A DNA stretch of 32,662 nucleotides from Gemella sanguinis ATCC 700632 (lineage in GTDB: Bacteria > Bacillota > Bacilli > Staphylococcales > Gemellaceae): the NCBI RefSeq assembly GCF_000701685.1, contig NZ_JNJO01000020.1, positions 1 to 32,662 on the forward strand. The letters run 5' to 3'. The position numbers and the translations under genes are program-made. This document shows positions 8,843 through 16,885 of the stretch, in pieces; the stretch's first letter is position 1; each line of letters begins with the position of its first letter. The notes below the pieces were generated by a model that was given only the letters and a program-made list of their open reading frames with translations, made no database searches and was not told the origin of the DNA.

Positions 8843-9244
8843 CTACCCCTCATACAATAATTTATGTAATTTTGAAGAAAAACTTAAGGCTCCTAAACTA
8901 TAATCTTTTCCTGAATTATATTTGTTAATAATAGTACCTATAGTAAGTTCCTCATCATTATTAATAATAATTTTTATACTTATACCACCCATTGGATTTT
9001 TTTTCACTTCACTGTAATCTATCTTATAACTTTTTATTTTTCCCTCCGGAGTTAAGGCTTTATCATCTTGTTCTTTTAACATTTTCTCTATCGCCTCTTT
9101 TGCCTCATCACTTTTTACAATGTTTTCTATTTTATTATCATTATTGTTCATATATACTTTACCTCCTACTACTCCTACTGTGGCTAATACCGCTAGTGAT
9201 ACTCCTATTAATGCTTTTTTACCAACACCATCACCTTCTATCAT
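8843..9244 (-). CDS. DUF1310-family protein (copy 3), coupled upstream of the toxin; likely cognate immunity protein
   Basis: 133 codons from ATG 9244. One membrane helix (KKALIGVSLAVLATVGVVGG) precedes the outside domain with ENIVKSDEAKEAIE, ALTPEGKIKSY, NPMGGI and a degenerate NDDPEM site (NNDEEL). It is the most divergent of the set at its C-terminus. The start is odd: ATG 9244 has no ribosome site and sits only 15 bp after the -10 box. A good AAGGTGAT site lies inside the frame, followed at the usual distance by a TTG that is one base out of frame. In the fusion gene the aligned TTG is in frame. An A6 tract follows, and one extra A would put this TTG in frame. Direct coupling to the toxin argues for a cognate immunity role. 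Confidence 0.78.
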   Translation of the reverse strand: MIEGDGVGKKALIGVSLAVLATVGVVGGKVYMNNNDNKIENIVKSDEAKEAIEKMLKEQDDKALTPEGKIKSYKIDYSEVKKNPMGGISIKIIINNDEELTIGTIINKYNSGKDYSLGALSFSSKLHKLLYEG

Positions 9245-9259
9245 ATTTTACTTATTACA

Positions 9260-9288
9260 ATTATAATACTTTTTTATCACTTTGTATA
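9260..9288 (-). promoter_or_regulatory. Promoter of the DUF1310 copy 3 / toxin operon
   Basis: Minus strand TATACA (9283-9288), 17-bp spacer, TATAAT (9260-9265), the same arrangement as at 6220-6248. Transcription should start within about 10 bases of ATG 9244, so a message using that ATG would be almost leaderless. Confidence 0.6.
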
Positions 9289-9387
9289 TTATTTCATGAA
9301 ATAATTAAATATAAATCTAGAATAGTATATTTTAAAAGATTTTTATTGTCCATCTTATATCAAATTATCACTTTATTTATCTATTTT

Positions 9388-9421
9388 TAAACAACAAAAA
9401 ACTGCAACATATGTTGTAGTT
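9388..9421 (-). terminator. Terminator-like hairpin in the 9245-9724 gap
   Basis: Arms AACTGCAACAT / ATGTTGTAGTT (9400-9421, one mismatch) are followed on the minus strand by TTTTTTGTTGTTT. It lies about 200 bp beyond the stronger palindrome at 9621-9671. No gene is evident between them. Confidence 0.5.
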
Positions 9422-9620
9422 CAATTCTATGATATTATGTTGCTCATTCTACACTGAAATATGTATATTATATGTCTATATAAATATTTTTGTATTACTT
9501 AAGGAGAAATATAATATTTTAGCTACATTAAGACTCCAAATATCCATAGTGTTGATTAATACATTTATTTATTTTCATTTTATCTTTGCACCTTCTATTC
9601 AAGCAAATCATCTCGTTCAA

Positions 9621-9671
9621 CAATACAAAAAACAGCAAATCTTCATTTTAAATTTGCTGTTTTTTGTATTG
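9621..9671. terminator. Perfect 20-bp inverted repeat, terminator of the DUF1310-lipase fusion gene
   Basis: Arms 9621-9640 and 9652-9671 are perfect complements (20 bp) around an 11-base loop. Poly-A/poly-T runs lie within the arms, so it can terminate on either strand. It follows the fusion gene stop by about 50 bp. The rest of the 9245-9724 gap holds the copy 3 promoter and the hairpin at 9388-9421; the forward open frame across it looks like chance. Confidence 0.8.
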
Positions 9672-9724
9672 ATATTTTATATTAATTTAATAATATTATT
9701 ATTTCATTGGTCACTAATTACTTT

Positions 9725-10801
9725 TTACCAATTAGATTCTACTTCATATATTTTACCAACAGTCCCTTTATCTTTTTCATAACCAAAACCTGCTATGTCT
9801 TTACTATCTATAAAGTTATTTATGTTGTCATATAATGCACTGGCATTCAATCTTTGTTCATAAGATAAAATAGGAAAGACGTTTGGACTATTATATAGAT
9901 AAACAGATTTTATTCTATCATAATCTGTTACATTTGCTAAAGCATATTGCGCATCTGCTCCCCCTAACAAATGACCATATATATTAATTTTAGCAAATGG
10001 ATACTTCTCCATAATATCTTTTAAATATTCCGATGAAGCTTTTAACCTCTCTACCGCAACCTTGTCATTCGACAAAATACTTTTTGTTGTTTTCAAGGCT
10101 TTTTCTACCAAATCCCTTGACGAATCCCCCTCTTTCGCATCGCGCGGTAACCCTTGGAACAATATCGTTACTTCTTTCACCTTTATTCTATCCCTAGTCT
10201 GAGCATCGGGTTTAACCACATCTTCTCCGTCTATTGTTTTTGTATATAAGAAAATTCGTTCTCCATTATTGGTACGATTATCATTTATATCAGATAGAGT
10301 TGCAACATACTTCTTATCAGAAGTTTCTAAGGACATACCTAAGTAAGGATCTTTAACATATGCTTGATTTGTTAAATATATATTTTCCTTATCCGATATA
10401 GTAATTGCACCTCTTTTCTCTTGTGTAAGATTTCTTAATTTCGGACTACGCCCCAAAGCACCTGTTTCGTACTTTTTCCCTTGTGTACCTTTTTGTAGAG
10501 TAGTGTTTAATTTCATCTCAGGGTCATCATTAATTATTAAATATACACCTATACCGCCCATCGGATTTCTTTGAGATTCATCATATTCTATCTTGTAACT
10601 TTTTATCTTACCTTCTGGCGTCAAAGCTTTATCATCTATAGCCCTAAGCGTATTTTCTATAGTCTCTTTTACCTCATCACTTTTCACTATACTTTCTATT
10701 TCTTTATTACTATTCATATTTCCTCTATACTTTGTTACCCCTACTATTGCGACAACTACTAGTAAAACTAGTGAAATTCCTATTAATACTTTTTTCTTCA
10801 A
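9725..10801 (-). CDS. DUF1310-lipase fusion with a dead lipase site (Ser to Leu), truncated after the lipase domain
   Basis: I start it at TTG 10801 (358 aa), because GAGGTGAT stands six bases upstream and the product then aligns with the paralogues (KKKVLIGISLVLL). The frame also has ATG 10834, overlapping the previous stop (TAATG) with a closely spaced GAGGA. A membrane helix (2-23) is followed by a full DUF1310 domain (about 30-125; NPMGGI at 79-84). A domain homologous to toxin residues 4-230 then runs to the end: SDINDNRTNNGE against SDANDNRSNNGE, and YALANVTDYDRIKS against YALANVTDYSRIKS. The nucleophile elbow reads GHLLGG: Leu278 (codon TTG 9968-9970) replaces the serine. The part with the putative catalytic His and the whole helical targeting region are absent. 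It should be an outward-facing, membrane-tethered, inactive lipase. It could be a decoy or immunity factor, or a decaying duplicate; the frame is intact. Confidence 0.8.
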   Translation of the reverse strand: MKKKVLIGISLVLLVVVAIVGVTKYRGNMNSNKEIESIVKSDEVKETIENTLRAIDDKALTPEGKIKSYKIEYDESQRNPMGGIGVYLIINDDPEMKLNTTLQKGTQGKKYETGALGRSPKLRNLTQEKRGAITISDKENIYLTNQAYVKDPYLGMSLETSDKKYVATLSDINDNRTNNGERIFLYTKTIDGEDVVKPDAQTRDRIKVKEVTILFQGLPRDAKEGDSSRDLVEKALKTTKSILSNDKVAVERLKASSEYLKDIMEKYPFAKINIYGHLLGGADAQYALANVTDYDRIKSVYLYNSPNVFPILSYEQRLNASALYDNINNFIDSKDIAGFGYEKDKGTVGKIYEVESNW

Positions 10802-10833
10802 TGTTATCACCTCTAATTTTTTCTTATTGTACA

Positions 10834-11226
10834 TTATTCCTCTAATTCATTTGTAAGCTTATCAAACTTCGGACTACGTCCCGGTGCACCCGCTTCATAC
10901 TTTTTCCCTTGTGTACCTTTCACTAAAATTGTATTTAATTTCATCTCAGGGTCATCGTTAATTATTAAATATACATTTATCCCTCCCATTGGGTTCTTTT
11001 TAACTTTATCATATTCTATCTTATAACTTTTTATCTTGCCTTCTGAGGTTAACGCTTTATCATCTATACCTCTTAACATAATTTCTATAGCTTCTTTTCC
11101 ATCATCACTTTTTACAATATTCTCTATCTCTTTATTTCCCATATATTCTTTACCCCACATAAATCCTACTATTGCCATAATTAACAATAAAACTATAAGA
11201 ATTCCTTTTAATACTTTCTTCAACAT
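10834..11226 (-). CDS. DUF1310-family membrane-anchored protein (copy 4)
   Basis: 130 codons from ATG 11226, with AAAGG seven bases upstream. It has an N-terminal membrane helix (KKVLKGILIVLLLIMAIVGF), then ENIVKSDDGKEAIE, KALTSEGKIKSYKIEYDKV, NPMGGI, NDDPEMKLNT and a C-terminal GRSPKF segment. Ser replaces the Pro of ALTPEG. Its C-terminal half is closest to the DUF1310 part of the fusion protein next door (TQGKKYE, GA.GRSPK), and its stop overlaps the fusion gene's upstream ATG (TAATG), so the two are probably one transcript. Role inferred as immunity or accessory protein of the lipase island. Confidence 0.82.
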   Translation of the reverse strand: MLKKVLKGILIVLLLIMAIVGFMWGKEYMGNKEIENIVKSDDGKEAIEIMLRGIDDKALTSEGKIKSYKIEYDKVKKNPMGGINVYLIINDDPEMKLNTILVKGTQGKKYEAGAPGRSPKFDKLTNELEE

Positions 11227-11323
11227 ATCATTACCTTTGTCTCTATCACAATTGTATTTTAGTTGTCAAAACTAGACATCTTTCTTTATAAACTATACCT
11301 ATTCTATAAATGTTTTTATTAAC

Positions 11324-11710
11324 TTATTCCCTCTCTTTTTGCCCTCTATCCGTAAGTTTCCATAGTTCGGGAGAAATAGCTGTTGAGTCTATTATATACT
11401 CACCTCTCGAGTTTTTTTCCAATGTGGTATTTACTATCATTTCTTCATTATCATTAACTATTATTGAAATATTAATCCCTCCCATCGGATTCTTTTTAAC
11501 TTTACTATAATCAATTTTATAACTTTTAATTTTTCCTTCTGGTGTTAAAGCCTTGTTTTCTATTTTCTTCAACATATTTTCAACCGCTGTTTTTGCTTTA
11601 TCACTTTTCACAATATGTTCTATTTTATATTTTTCGTAATAAATATTTCCAACTACAAATCCAATTAACAACAAAATACTTGTTATGGTCGCTACTAAAA
11701 ATTTTTTCAT
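11324..11710 (-). CDS. DUF1310-family membrane-anchored protein (copy 5)
   Basis: 128 codons from ATG 11710 with TAGGAG 11 bases upstream. One membrane helix (about 4-23) precedes EHIVKSDKAKTAVE, KALTPEGKIKSYKIDYSKV, NPMGGI and a divergent end (NDNEEMIVNTTLEK, then ISPELWKL). It is the rightmost and one of the more divergent members of the array. It forms a single-gene unit between the P-type ATPase terminator and copy 4. No lipobox and no enzyme motif. It may be an older immunity paralogue with a different toxin specificity, as in other polymorphic toxin islands; this is inference. Confidence 0.82.
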   Translation of the reverse strand: MKKFLVATITSILLLIGFVVGNIYYEKYKIEHIVKSDKAKTAVENMLKKIENKALTPEGKIKSYKIDYSKVKKNPMGGINISIIVNDNEEMIVNTTLEKNSRGEYIIDSTAISPELWKLTDRGQKERE

Positions 11711-11772
11711 TATTTAAATGCTCCTATTTCGTTAATACTTATTATATTATATATTTCAATTTTTATAAAGGA

Positions 11773-11801
11773 ATAAAAAAAAGACGACTAATTGTCGTCT
11801 T
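11773..11801 (-). terminator. Intrinsic terminator of the P-type ATPase gene
   Basis: Eight-bp arms AAGACGAC / GTCGTCTT with a five-base loop, followed on the minus strand by a run of eight T. It starts three bases after the ATPase stop. Confidence 0.88.
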
Positions 11802-11803
11802 AA

Positions 11804-14038
11804 TTAAACTAAACTTTTTCGTTTTGTAAAGAAATGAATAGTCGCTATTAAACATCCAAGCCCTACTATATATAGTAGCTGTGGAGCAGCTAATGGAGCA
11901 AAGTGGTTTTTTAAAATAAATATATTAACAAACACACCAACGATAGCCGCAAAGCTCAGCACCCCTAATAATACTACTTTATATTTATTTAGAGGTAAAC
12001 TAACTTTTGCCACCATACATAGCCCATTAATAAGCGCTAGTACAAAGCAAATAAACTTCATTTGCGCTTGGTTATCTATTACAATATTTGTCAGTAGAAC
12101 ACTCGCTACCAACACACCACCACCAATAGCGGCATTCGTTAAAATATCTCTCATAAAGTTATTACTTACTTTTTCTTTATTCGATTCAAACGTTAGAAAG
12201 AACGATGGAACTCCTATTGTTATAGCTGAAATAATAGTAAATTGAATAGGAATAAATGCAAATTCAAAGGCGAATAATACACTTATCACCGCAAATACTA
12301 TCGAGAAGAATGTTTTTGTTAAAAATAGCGATGCTACTTTTTGAATATTGTTAATAACACGACGACCTTCCATTAAAATATCATAAAATACTGCAAAGTC
12401 ATTTGTTAAAAACACAATATTAGAAACACTCTTAGCCGCACTAGTTGCACCATTCATCGCAAAACTAATATCAGCTTTTTTCAGCGCTAGCACGTCATTA
12501 ACACCGTCTCCACTCATGGCAACTGTTTTTCCATTTTTTTGTAGAATCTCTACCATGCGTTGTTTTTGATCTGGTGTTACTCGACCAAAAATATCATTTT
12601 CTAATACTACAGACTCAAAGTTTTCTTCTGTTAATTTCGTCATATCTACAGCACGAGCATCTTCTTTAAACCCTGCTTTTTTAGCTACCCCAAGAACTGC
12701 AATATGATTGTCTCCACTTATTATTTTTACAGCCACTCCTTGTGATTCAAAATACTTAAATGTCTCTTTTGTATTAGCTTTGATTTCGTCAGAAAGTACT
12801 ACATGACCAGTCAACTTCATATTTGATGGTGTAGTTACTTTTTCATCAGTATAAGCTAGAGATAATATTCTATAACCTTGTTGTTTCAGGCTCTCATAGT
12901 ATTCCGTCATACCTTCTTCAAATCCTAAAAATTCATAGGCCCCGAAGAAATAAGTACCACCTTCTTTTAATTGAATGTATGAATATTTATTTTTACTAGA
13001 AAATGCTCCAATCTCGTCAACATTCCATTTTTTCTCACAAGTTAAATGATTTTTTAAAGCTCTTGATGTGGCATTCTCATCTTCAAAATAAGCTAAATAA
13101 CTAGATAACTCGCTAGCTACTTTTTCATCTATCTCGACTACATTCATGTTACCTGTAGTTATTGTTCCTGTTTTATCAAAACAAAGCACATCTACGCGTG
13201 CAAGAGTTTCTACACAGTATAGTTCTTGCACTAGAACTTTCTTCTTCGCTAGTTTCATCGCAGCAACCGCTAAAGACACACTTACAAGCAGGATTAACCC
13301 TTCTGGTATCATACCTACTAATGCACCTGCACTACGTAAAACTATATCCGTATAGCCACGCCCTAGACTAGCACCTCTAACATATAACATAATAGCAACT
13401 GGAACTAATAGTACTGATATTACTTTCAGGATTCTATCCATATAGTCTCTTAGTTTTGATGGATATTTTTTAAATTCTTTTGTGCTTTTAGCAAGTTTAT
13501 TAATATAGCTATCCCCACCAACAGCGGTAACTTTTACTAGACAACTACCACTTACTACGTTACTACCACTCATAAGTTCGTTACCTGTAGTTTTGTAAAT
13601 ATTATCACTTTCTCCAGTTAGTAACGATTCATCAACCTCAATACTACCTTCGATTATCTCGGCATCTACAGGCACTTGGTCTCCTAGATTTAGATGAAGA
13701 TACTCACCTAAAACTATTTCTTCCGAATCGACCTCTATTATTTCATTATCACGATTTACGCGATATTTATTTCGTCCTAATAAACTTAATTCTTCTAAAG
13801 CATTTTTAGATCTAACTTCTTGATAAATACCTATAGCAGTATTTATTGCGATAACACCTAAAAATAACATATTTTCAAATCTTAATGTTGTTGCGATAAA
13901 AGCAGCTAATACCAAGTTCATCGCATTAAAGAACGTGAAGATATTAGAAAATATTATTTCTTTTGTTGTTTTATAAGGTTTTATAACACTAATATTTTTC
14001 TTAGCATTCTTAACCTCTTCACTTGTCAAATACTTCAT
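11804..14038 (-). CDS. P-type cation-transporting ATPase, CtpE-like
   Basis: 744 codons from ATG 14038, GGAGGG three bases upstream. The core P-type features are in order: actuator loop TGES (141-144), M4 motif PEGL (245-248), phosphorylation site DKTGTIT with Asp288, hinge motif GDGVND (510-515), and several C-terminal membrane helices. The PEGLILL and LYCVETLARVDVLC stretches resemble the CtpE group of HAD-type ATPases, for which calcium transport has been reported in mycobacteria. There is no heavy-metal N-domain and no CPx motif. The ion is therefore uncertain: Ca2+ or another divalent cation is my best guess. It is a single-gene unit with its own terminator, between the accessory island and ftsH. 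Confidence 0.88.
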   Translation of the reverse strand: MKYLTSEEVKNAKKNISVIKPYKTTKEIIFSNIFTFFNAMNLVLAAFIATTLRFENMLFLGVIAINTAIGIYQEVRSKNALEELSLLGRNKYRVNRDNEIIEVDSEEIVLGEYLHLNLGDQVPVDAEIIEGSIEVDESLLTGESDNIYKTTGNELMSGSNVVSGSCLVKVTAVGGDSYINKLAKSTKEFKKYPSKLRDYMDRILKVISVLLVPVAIMLYVRGASLGRGYTDIVLRSAGALVGMIPEGLILLVSVSLAVAAMKLAKKKVLVQELYCVETLARVDVLCFDKTGTITTGNMNVVEIDEKVASELSSYLAYFEDENATSRALKNHLTCEKKWNVDEIGAFSSKNKYSYIQLKEGGTYFFGAYEFLGFEEGMTEYYESLKQQGYRILSLAYTDEKVTTPSNMKLTGHVVLSDEIKANTKETFKYFESQGVAVKIISGDNHIAVLGVAKKAGFKEDARAVDMTKLTEENFESVVLENDIFGRVTPDQKQRMVEILQKNGKTVAMSGDGVNDVLALKKADISFAMNGATSAAKSVSNIVFLTNDFAVFYDILMEGRRVINNIQKVASLFLTKTFFSIVFAVISVLFAFEFAFIPIQFTIISAITIGVPSFFLTFESNKEKVSNNFMRDILTNAAIGGGVLVASVLLTNIVIDNQAQMKFICFVLALINGLCMVAKVSLPLNKYKVVLLGVLSFAAIVGVFVNIFILKNHFAPLAAPQLLYIVGLGCLIATIHFFTKRKSLV

Positions 14039-14171
14039 TTTCCCTCCAAATAATCACTATATATTTTTATTTCAAAATAGTAGATTAATAACAATTATAC
14101 CATAAAATATATTGTATAGCTTTAAACTTAACTGAAGTTAATTTCCCCGGAAATATGTTATTTTAAAACAT

Positions 14172-14206
14172 AAAAAAACCAGATTTGAAATAAATTCAAA
14201 CCTGGT
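14172..14206 (-). terminator. Intrinsic terminator of ftsH
   Basis: Twelve-bp arms ACCAGATTTGAA / TTCAAACCTGGT (one G-U pair on the minus strand) followed by a run of seven T, eight bases beyond the ftsH stop. Confidence 0.88.
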
Positions 14207-14213
14207 CTTCATA

Positions 14214-16202
14214 TTATTCTTCTATATCTTTGTTATCAGTATCATCAGTAGATTCTACATAAATCTCTGGTCCTGATTCTTTTTCTTTAGCTAAACGAGC
14301 TTGTTCTTCATAGTATTTTTTATTAACTATTTTATCAAGTTGTTCTGCTTCTCTTTCGTCTAACTCTTTTGGCATTTTACCAAATTGGTAAAGAGCAACA
14401 ATCTCTTTTCTATCAATTGTTTCAACTTTCATAAGAGTTTGAGCGATAAGTTCTAACTGATCTCTATGAGTTTCAATGATGTGTAACACTTTAGCGTGAC
14501 ATTCATTAATAATTTTACGTACTTCTTTATCGATTTCTTTCAGCATTTCTTCTGAATAGTTACCGATACTTGATAATTGACGTCCACCATATGGGTCGTG
14601 GAATGGAGCTTGCATTGGCCCTACAACATCACTCATACCGTACTCTGTAACCATTGCACGTGCAATTGCAGTTACACGTTCAAAGTCATTGTGAGCTCCA
14701 GTAGAAACTTCATTAAAGAAGATTTGTTCTGCTGCACGTCCACCTAATAGACCACAAATTTTATCAATTAAATCTGTACGAGTTTGGAAGTATTTCTCTT
14801 CTTCAGGAATCATTAGGTTATATCCACCTGCATCCCCACGAGGAATAATAGTAACTTTTTGTACTTTATCCGCGCTATCAAGAACCATACCTACAATAGC
14901 ATGTCCAGCTTCGTGATAAGCTACTAAACGTTTTTCTCTTGGAGTATAAACTCTACTACGTTTAGCTGGACCACCGATTACTCTGTCCATAGCTTCATCT
15001 AAATCAGATTTTTCAATAGCATTTTTGTTTTCACGTGCCGCTAAAAGTGCTGCTTCATTTAGTATGTTAGCAAGGTCAGCCCCAGAGAACCCTGGAGTTT
15101 TTTCCGCTAATGAACGAAGCTCAACATCTTTAGCAAGCGGTTTGTTTTTAGCGTGTACTTTAAGAATTGCTTCACGACCTTTTACGTCTGGAGTAGAAAC
15201 TTTGATTTGTCTATCAAAACGTCCAGGTCTTCTAAGTGCGTTATCTAATACATCAGCACGGTTAGTTGCTGCAATTACGATAATACCTTTTTCACCATCG
15301 AATCCGTCCATTTCAACAAGAAGTTGGTTAAGAGTTTGTTCACGTTCGTCGTTTCCTCCACCTACTCCACTACCACGTTTACGTCCGACAGCATCGATTT
15401 CATCGATAAAGATAATACATGGTGCATTTTTTTCAGCTTCTTTGAATAAATCACGAACACGGCTAGCCCCAACCCCTACGAACATCTCAACGAAATCAGA
15501 TCCTGAGATTGAGAAGAATGGAACTTTTGCTTCTCCAGCAACTGCACGGGCTAATAAAGTTTTCCCTGTTCCCGGAGGACCCTCTAATAACACACCTTTA
15601 GGTATTTTAGCACCCATCTTAGTGAATTTACGGTGATCTTTTAAGAATTCAACCATCTCTGCAAGTTCTTGTTTTTCTTCATCAGCACCTGCTACATCGT
15701 TAAATGTAACAGTACCTTCACCTGCATCGATTTTCTTAGCTTTTGATTTTTGGAAGCTCATTACTTTGCCTCCACCGCCACCTTGCATTTGTGACATAAA
15801 GTAGAACAGTAACCCCATCATTAAGATAAACGGTACGATGTTCCCTAAGAACGAAAGAATTGCTCCAGTTTTTTCTGCAGCCTTATATTCTACTACATTA
15901 AGTTTTCCATCTTTTGCTTTTTCATTAATTTGCTTTTGGATTTCATTATCAGATGCTGGAACTAATGATTCAAAATTCTTTTCACCATCTGTTAAAACCC
16001 CTTTTACATTATAATTTTCATCTTTTCTTTGTAGACTAATTTCTTTAATCTTGTCTTCATTTATATTCTTAACAAGTTTTGAGTAGTCTAGTTTTTCTGT
16101 TGTCCCAGGTAAGTCTTGCTGCCAATAAGCAAATACTCCCAATGCTATAACAATAAGGGCAAGCATGCTAAGAATAGAATTTTGTCTTTTCCCATTATTC
16201 AT
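14214..16202 (-). CDS. ftsH: ATP-dependent zinc metalloprotease FtsH
   Basis: 662 codons. Two membrane helices (about 11-27 and 114-137) flank an outside domain. A Gly-rich linker leads to the AAA+ module: Walker A GPPGTGKT (208-215), Walker [10 protein letters not shown] (262-270) and the second region of homology [20 protein letters not shown] (312-331). The zinc protease motif is HEAGH (430-434), with the third ligand expected in the later [11 protein letters not shown] segment. Length is normal for the family. FtsH forms membrane hexamers that unfold and degrade misassembled membrane proteins and regulators. It is the last gene of the conserved yabR-tilS-hpt-ftsH order, 133 bp after hpt, followed by a strong terminator. 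An AGGAGG site lies upstream of ATG 16202. Confidence 0.97.
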   Translation of the reverse strand: MNNGKRQNSILSMLALIVIALGVFAYWQQDLPGTTEKLDYSKLVKNINEDKIKEISLQRKDENYNVKGVLTDGEKNFESLVPASDNEIQKQINEKAKDGKLNVVEYKAAEKTGAILSFLGNIVPFILMMGLLFYFMSQMQGGGGGKVMSFQKSKAKKIDAGEGTVTFNDVAGADEEKQELAEMVEFLKDHRKFTKMGAKIPKGVLLEGPPGTGKTLLARAVAGEAKVPFFSISGSDFVEMFVGVGASRVRDLFKEAEKNAPCIIFIDEIDAVGRKRGSGVGGGNDEREQTLNQLLVEMDGFDGEKGIIVIAATNRADVLDNALRRPGRFDRQIKVSTPDVKGREAILKVHAKNKPLAKDVELRSLAEKTPGFSGADLANILNEAALLAARENKNAIEKSDLDEAMDRVIGGPAKRSRVYTPREKRLVAYHEAGHAIVGMVLDSADKVQKVTIIPRGDAGGYNLMIPEEEKYFQTRTDLIDKICGLLGGRAAEQIFFNEVSTGAHNDFERVTAIARAMVTEYGMSDVVGPMQAPFHDPYGGRQLSSIGNYSEEMLKEIDKEVRKIINECHAKVLHIIETHRDQLELIAQTLMKVETIDRKEIVALYQFGKMPKELDEREAEQLDKIVNKKYYEEQARLAKEKESGPEIYVESTDDTDNKDIEE

Positions 16203-16335
16203 ATAGACTAACTACCTCCTAATTTATTTTCTAAAAGTATCTTATTTTACCATATTTGACCTTAAATATGATTAAAATTTTTGACTTTATTTGACTAAAA
16301 TTTTAATTATTTTTAATATTATTTAAAATCTATAT

Positions 16336-16881
16336 TTATGAATAGATTTCTTCTTTTAAAACACCTACATATGGCGTATTTCTGTATCTTTCTTCATAGT
16401 CTAATCCGAATCCAACTACGAAAGCTTTTGGACAAATTAATCCGATATAATCCGGTTCAATATCAACGATACGAGCTTCTGGTTTATCTAGTAATGAAGC
16501 ACAAGTTACAGACGCTACTTTTCTTTCTAATAAGTTTTCGATAAGTGCTTTTAAAGTTCTACCTGTATCAACAATATCCTCAACTATAATTACATCACGT
16601 CCAGCGATATCCATACCTACGTCTTTTTTAATTAATATAGTACCTGTAGATTCAGTTCCACCGTGGTAACTAGATACATCTATAAAATCTATAACAACAT
16701 GAATATCAATATGTTTCATAAGTTCTGCCATAAAAGGTAATGCACCTTTTAAAGTACAAATTAAAACAGGCTCTTTACCTTTATAGTCCTCTTCTATATG
16801 TTTAGCAATTCGTTTACTTGCTTCAACTATTTCCTCATGAGTAAATAAAACTTTCTCAATGTCTTGTAATATATTTTCCAC
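16336..16881 (-). CDS. hpt: Hypoxanthine(-guanine) phosphoribosyltransferase
   Basis: 181 codons from a GTG start (16881), with AAAGGA six to seven bases upstream inside the end of tilS. The type I PRPP-binding motif VIIVEDIVDTGRTL is at 97-110. CTLKGALPFMAEL (42-54) and the ending FGLDYEERYRNTPYVGVL are typical of HPRT. It salvages hypoxanthine and guanine to IMP and GMP in the cytosol. Only four bases separate it from the tilS stop, so the two are co-transcribed. The tilS-hpt pair is widely conserved in Firmicutes. Confidence 0.96.
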   Translation of the reverse strand: MENILQDIEKVLFTHEEIVEASKRIAKHIEEDYKGKEPVLICTLKGALPFMAELMKHIDIHVVIDFIDVSSYHGGTESTGTILIKKDVGMDIAGRDVIIVEDIVDTGRTLKALIENLLERKVASVTCASLLDKPEARIVDIEPDYIGLICPKAFVVGFGLDYEERYRNTPYVGVLKEEIYS

Positions 16882-16885
16882 TGTC

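Noticed and set aside
9429-9782. Plus-strand frame of 117 codons in the spacer
   Set aside because: No ribosome site before its start, product is AT-driven Ile/Phe/Leu-rich, it crosses the terminator palindrome and runs into the 3' end of the fusion gene.
15025-15636. 203-codon plus-strand frame within ftsH
   Set aside because: Antisense to the well-conserved AAA+ region of ftsH, no ribosome site, no recognisable domain.
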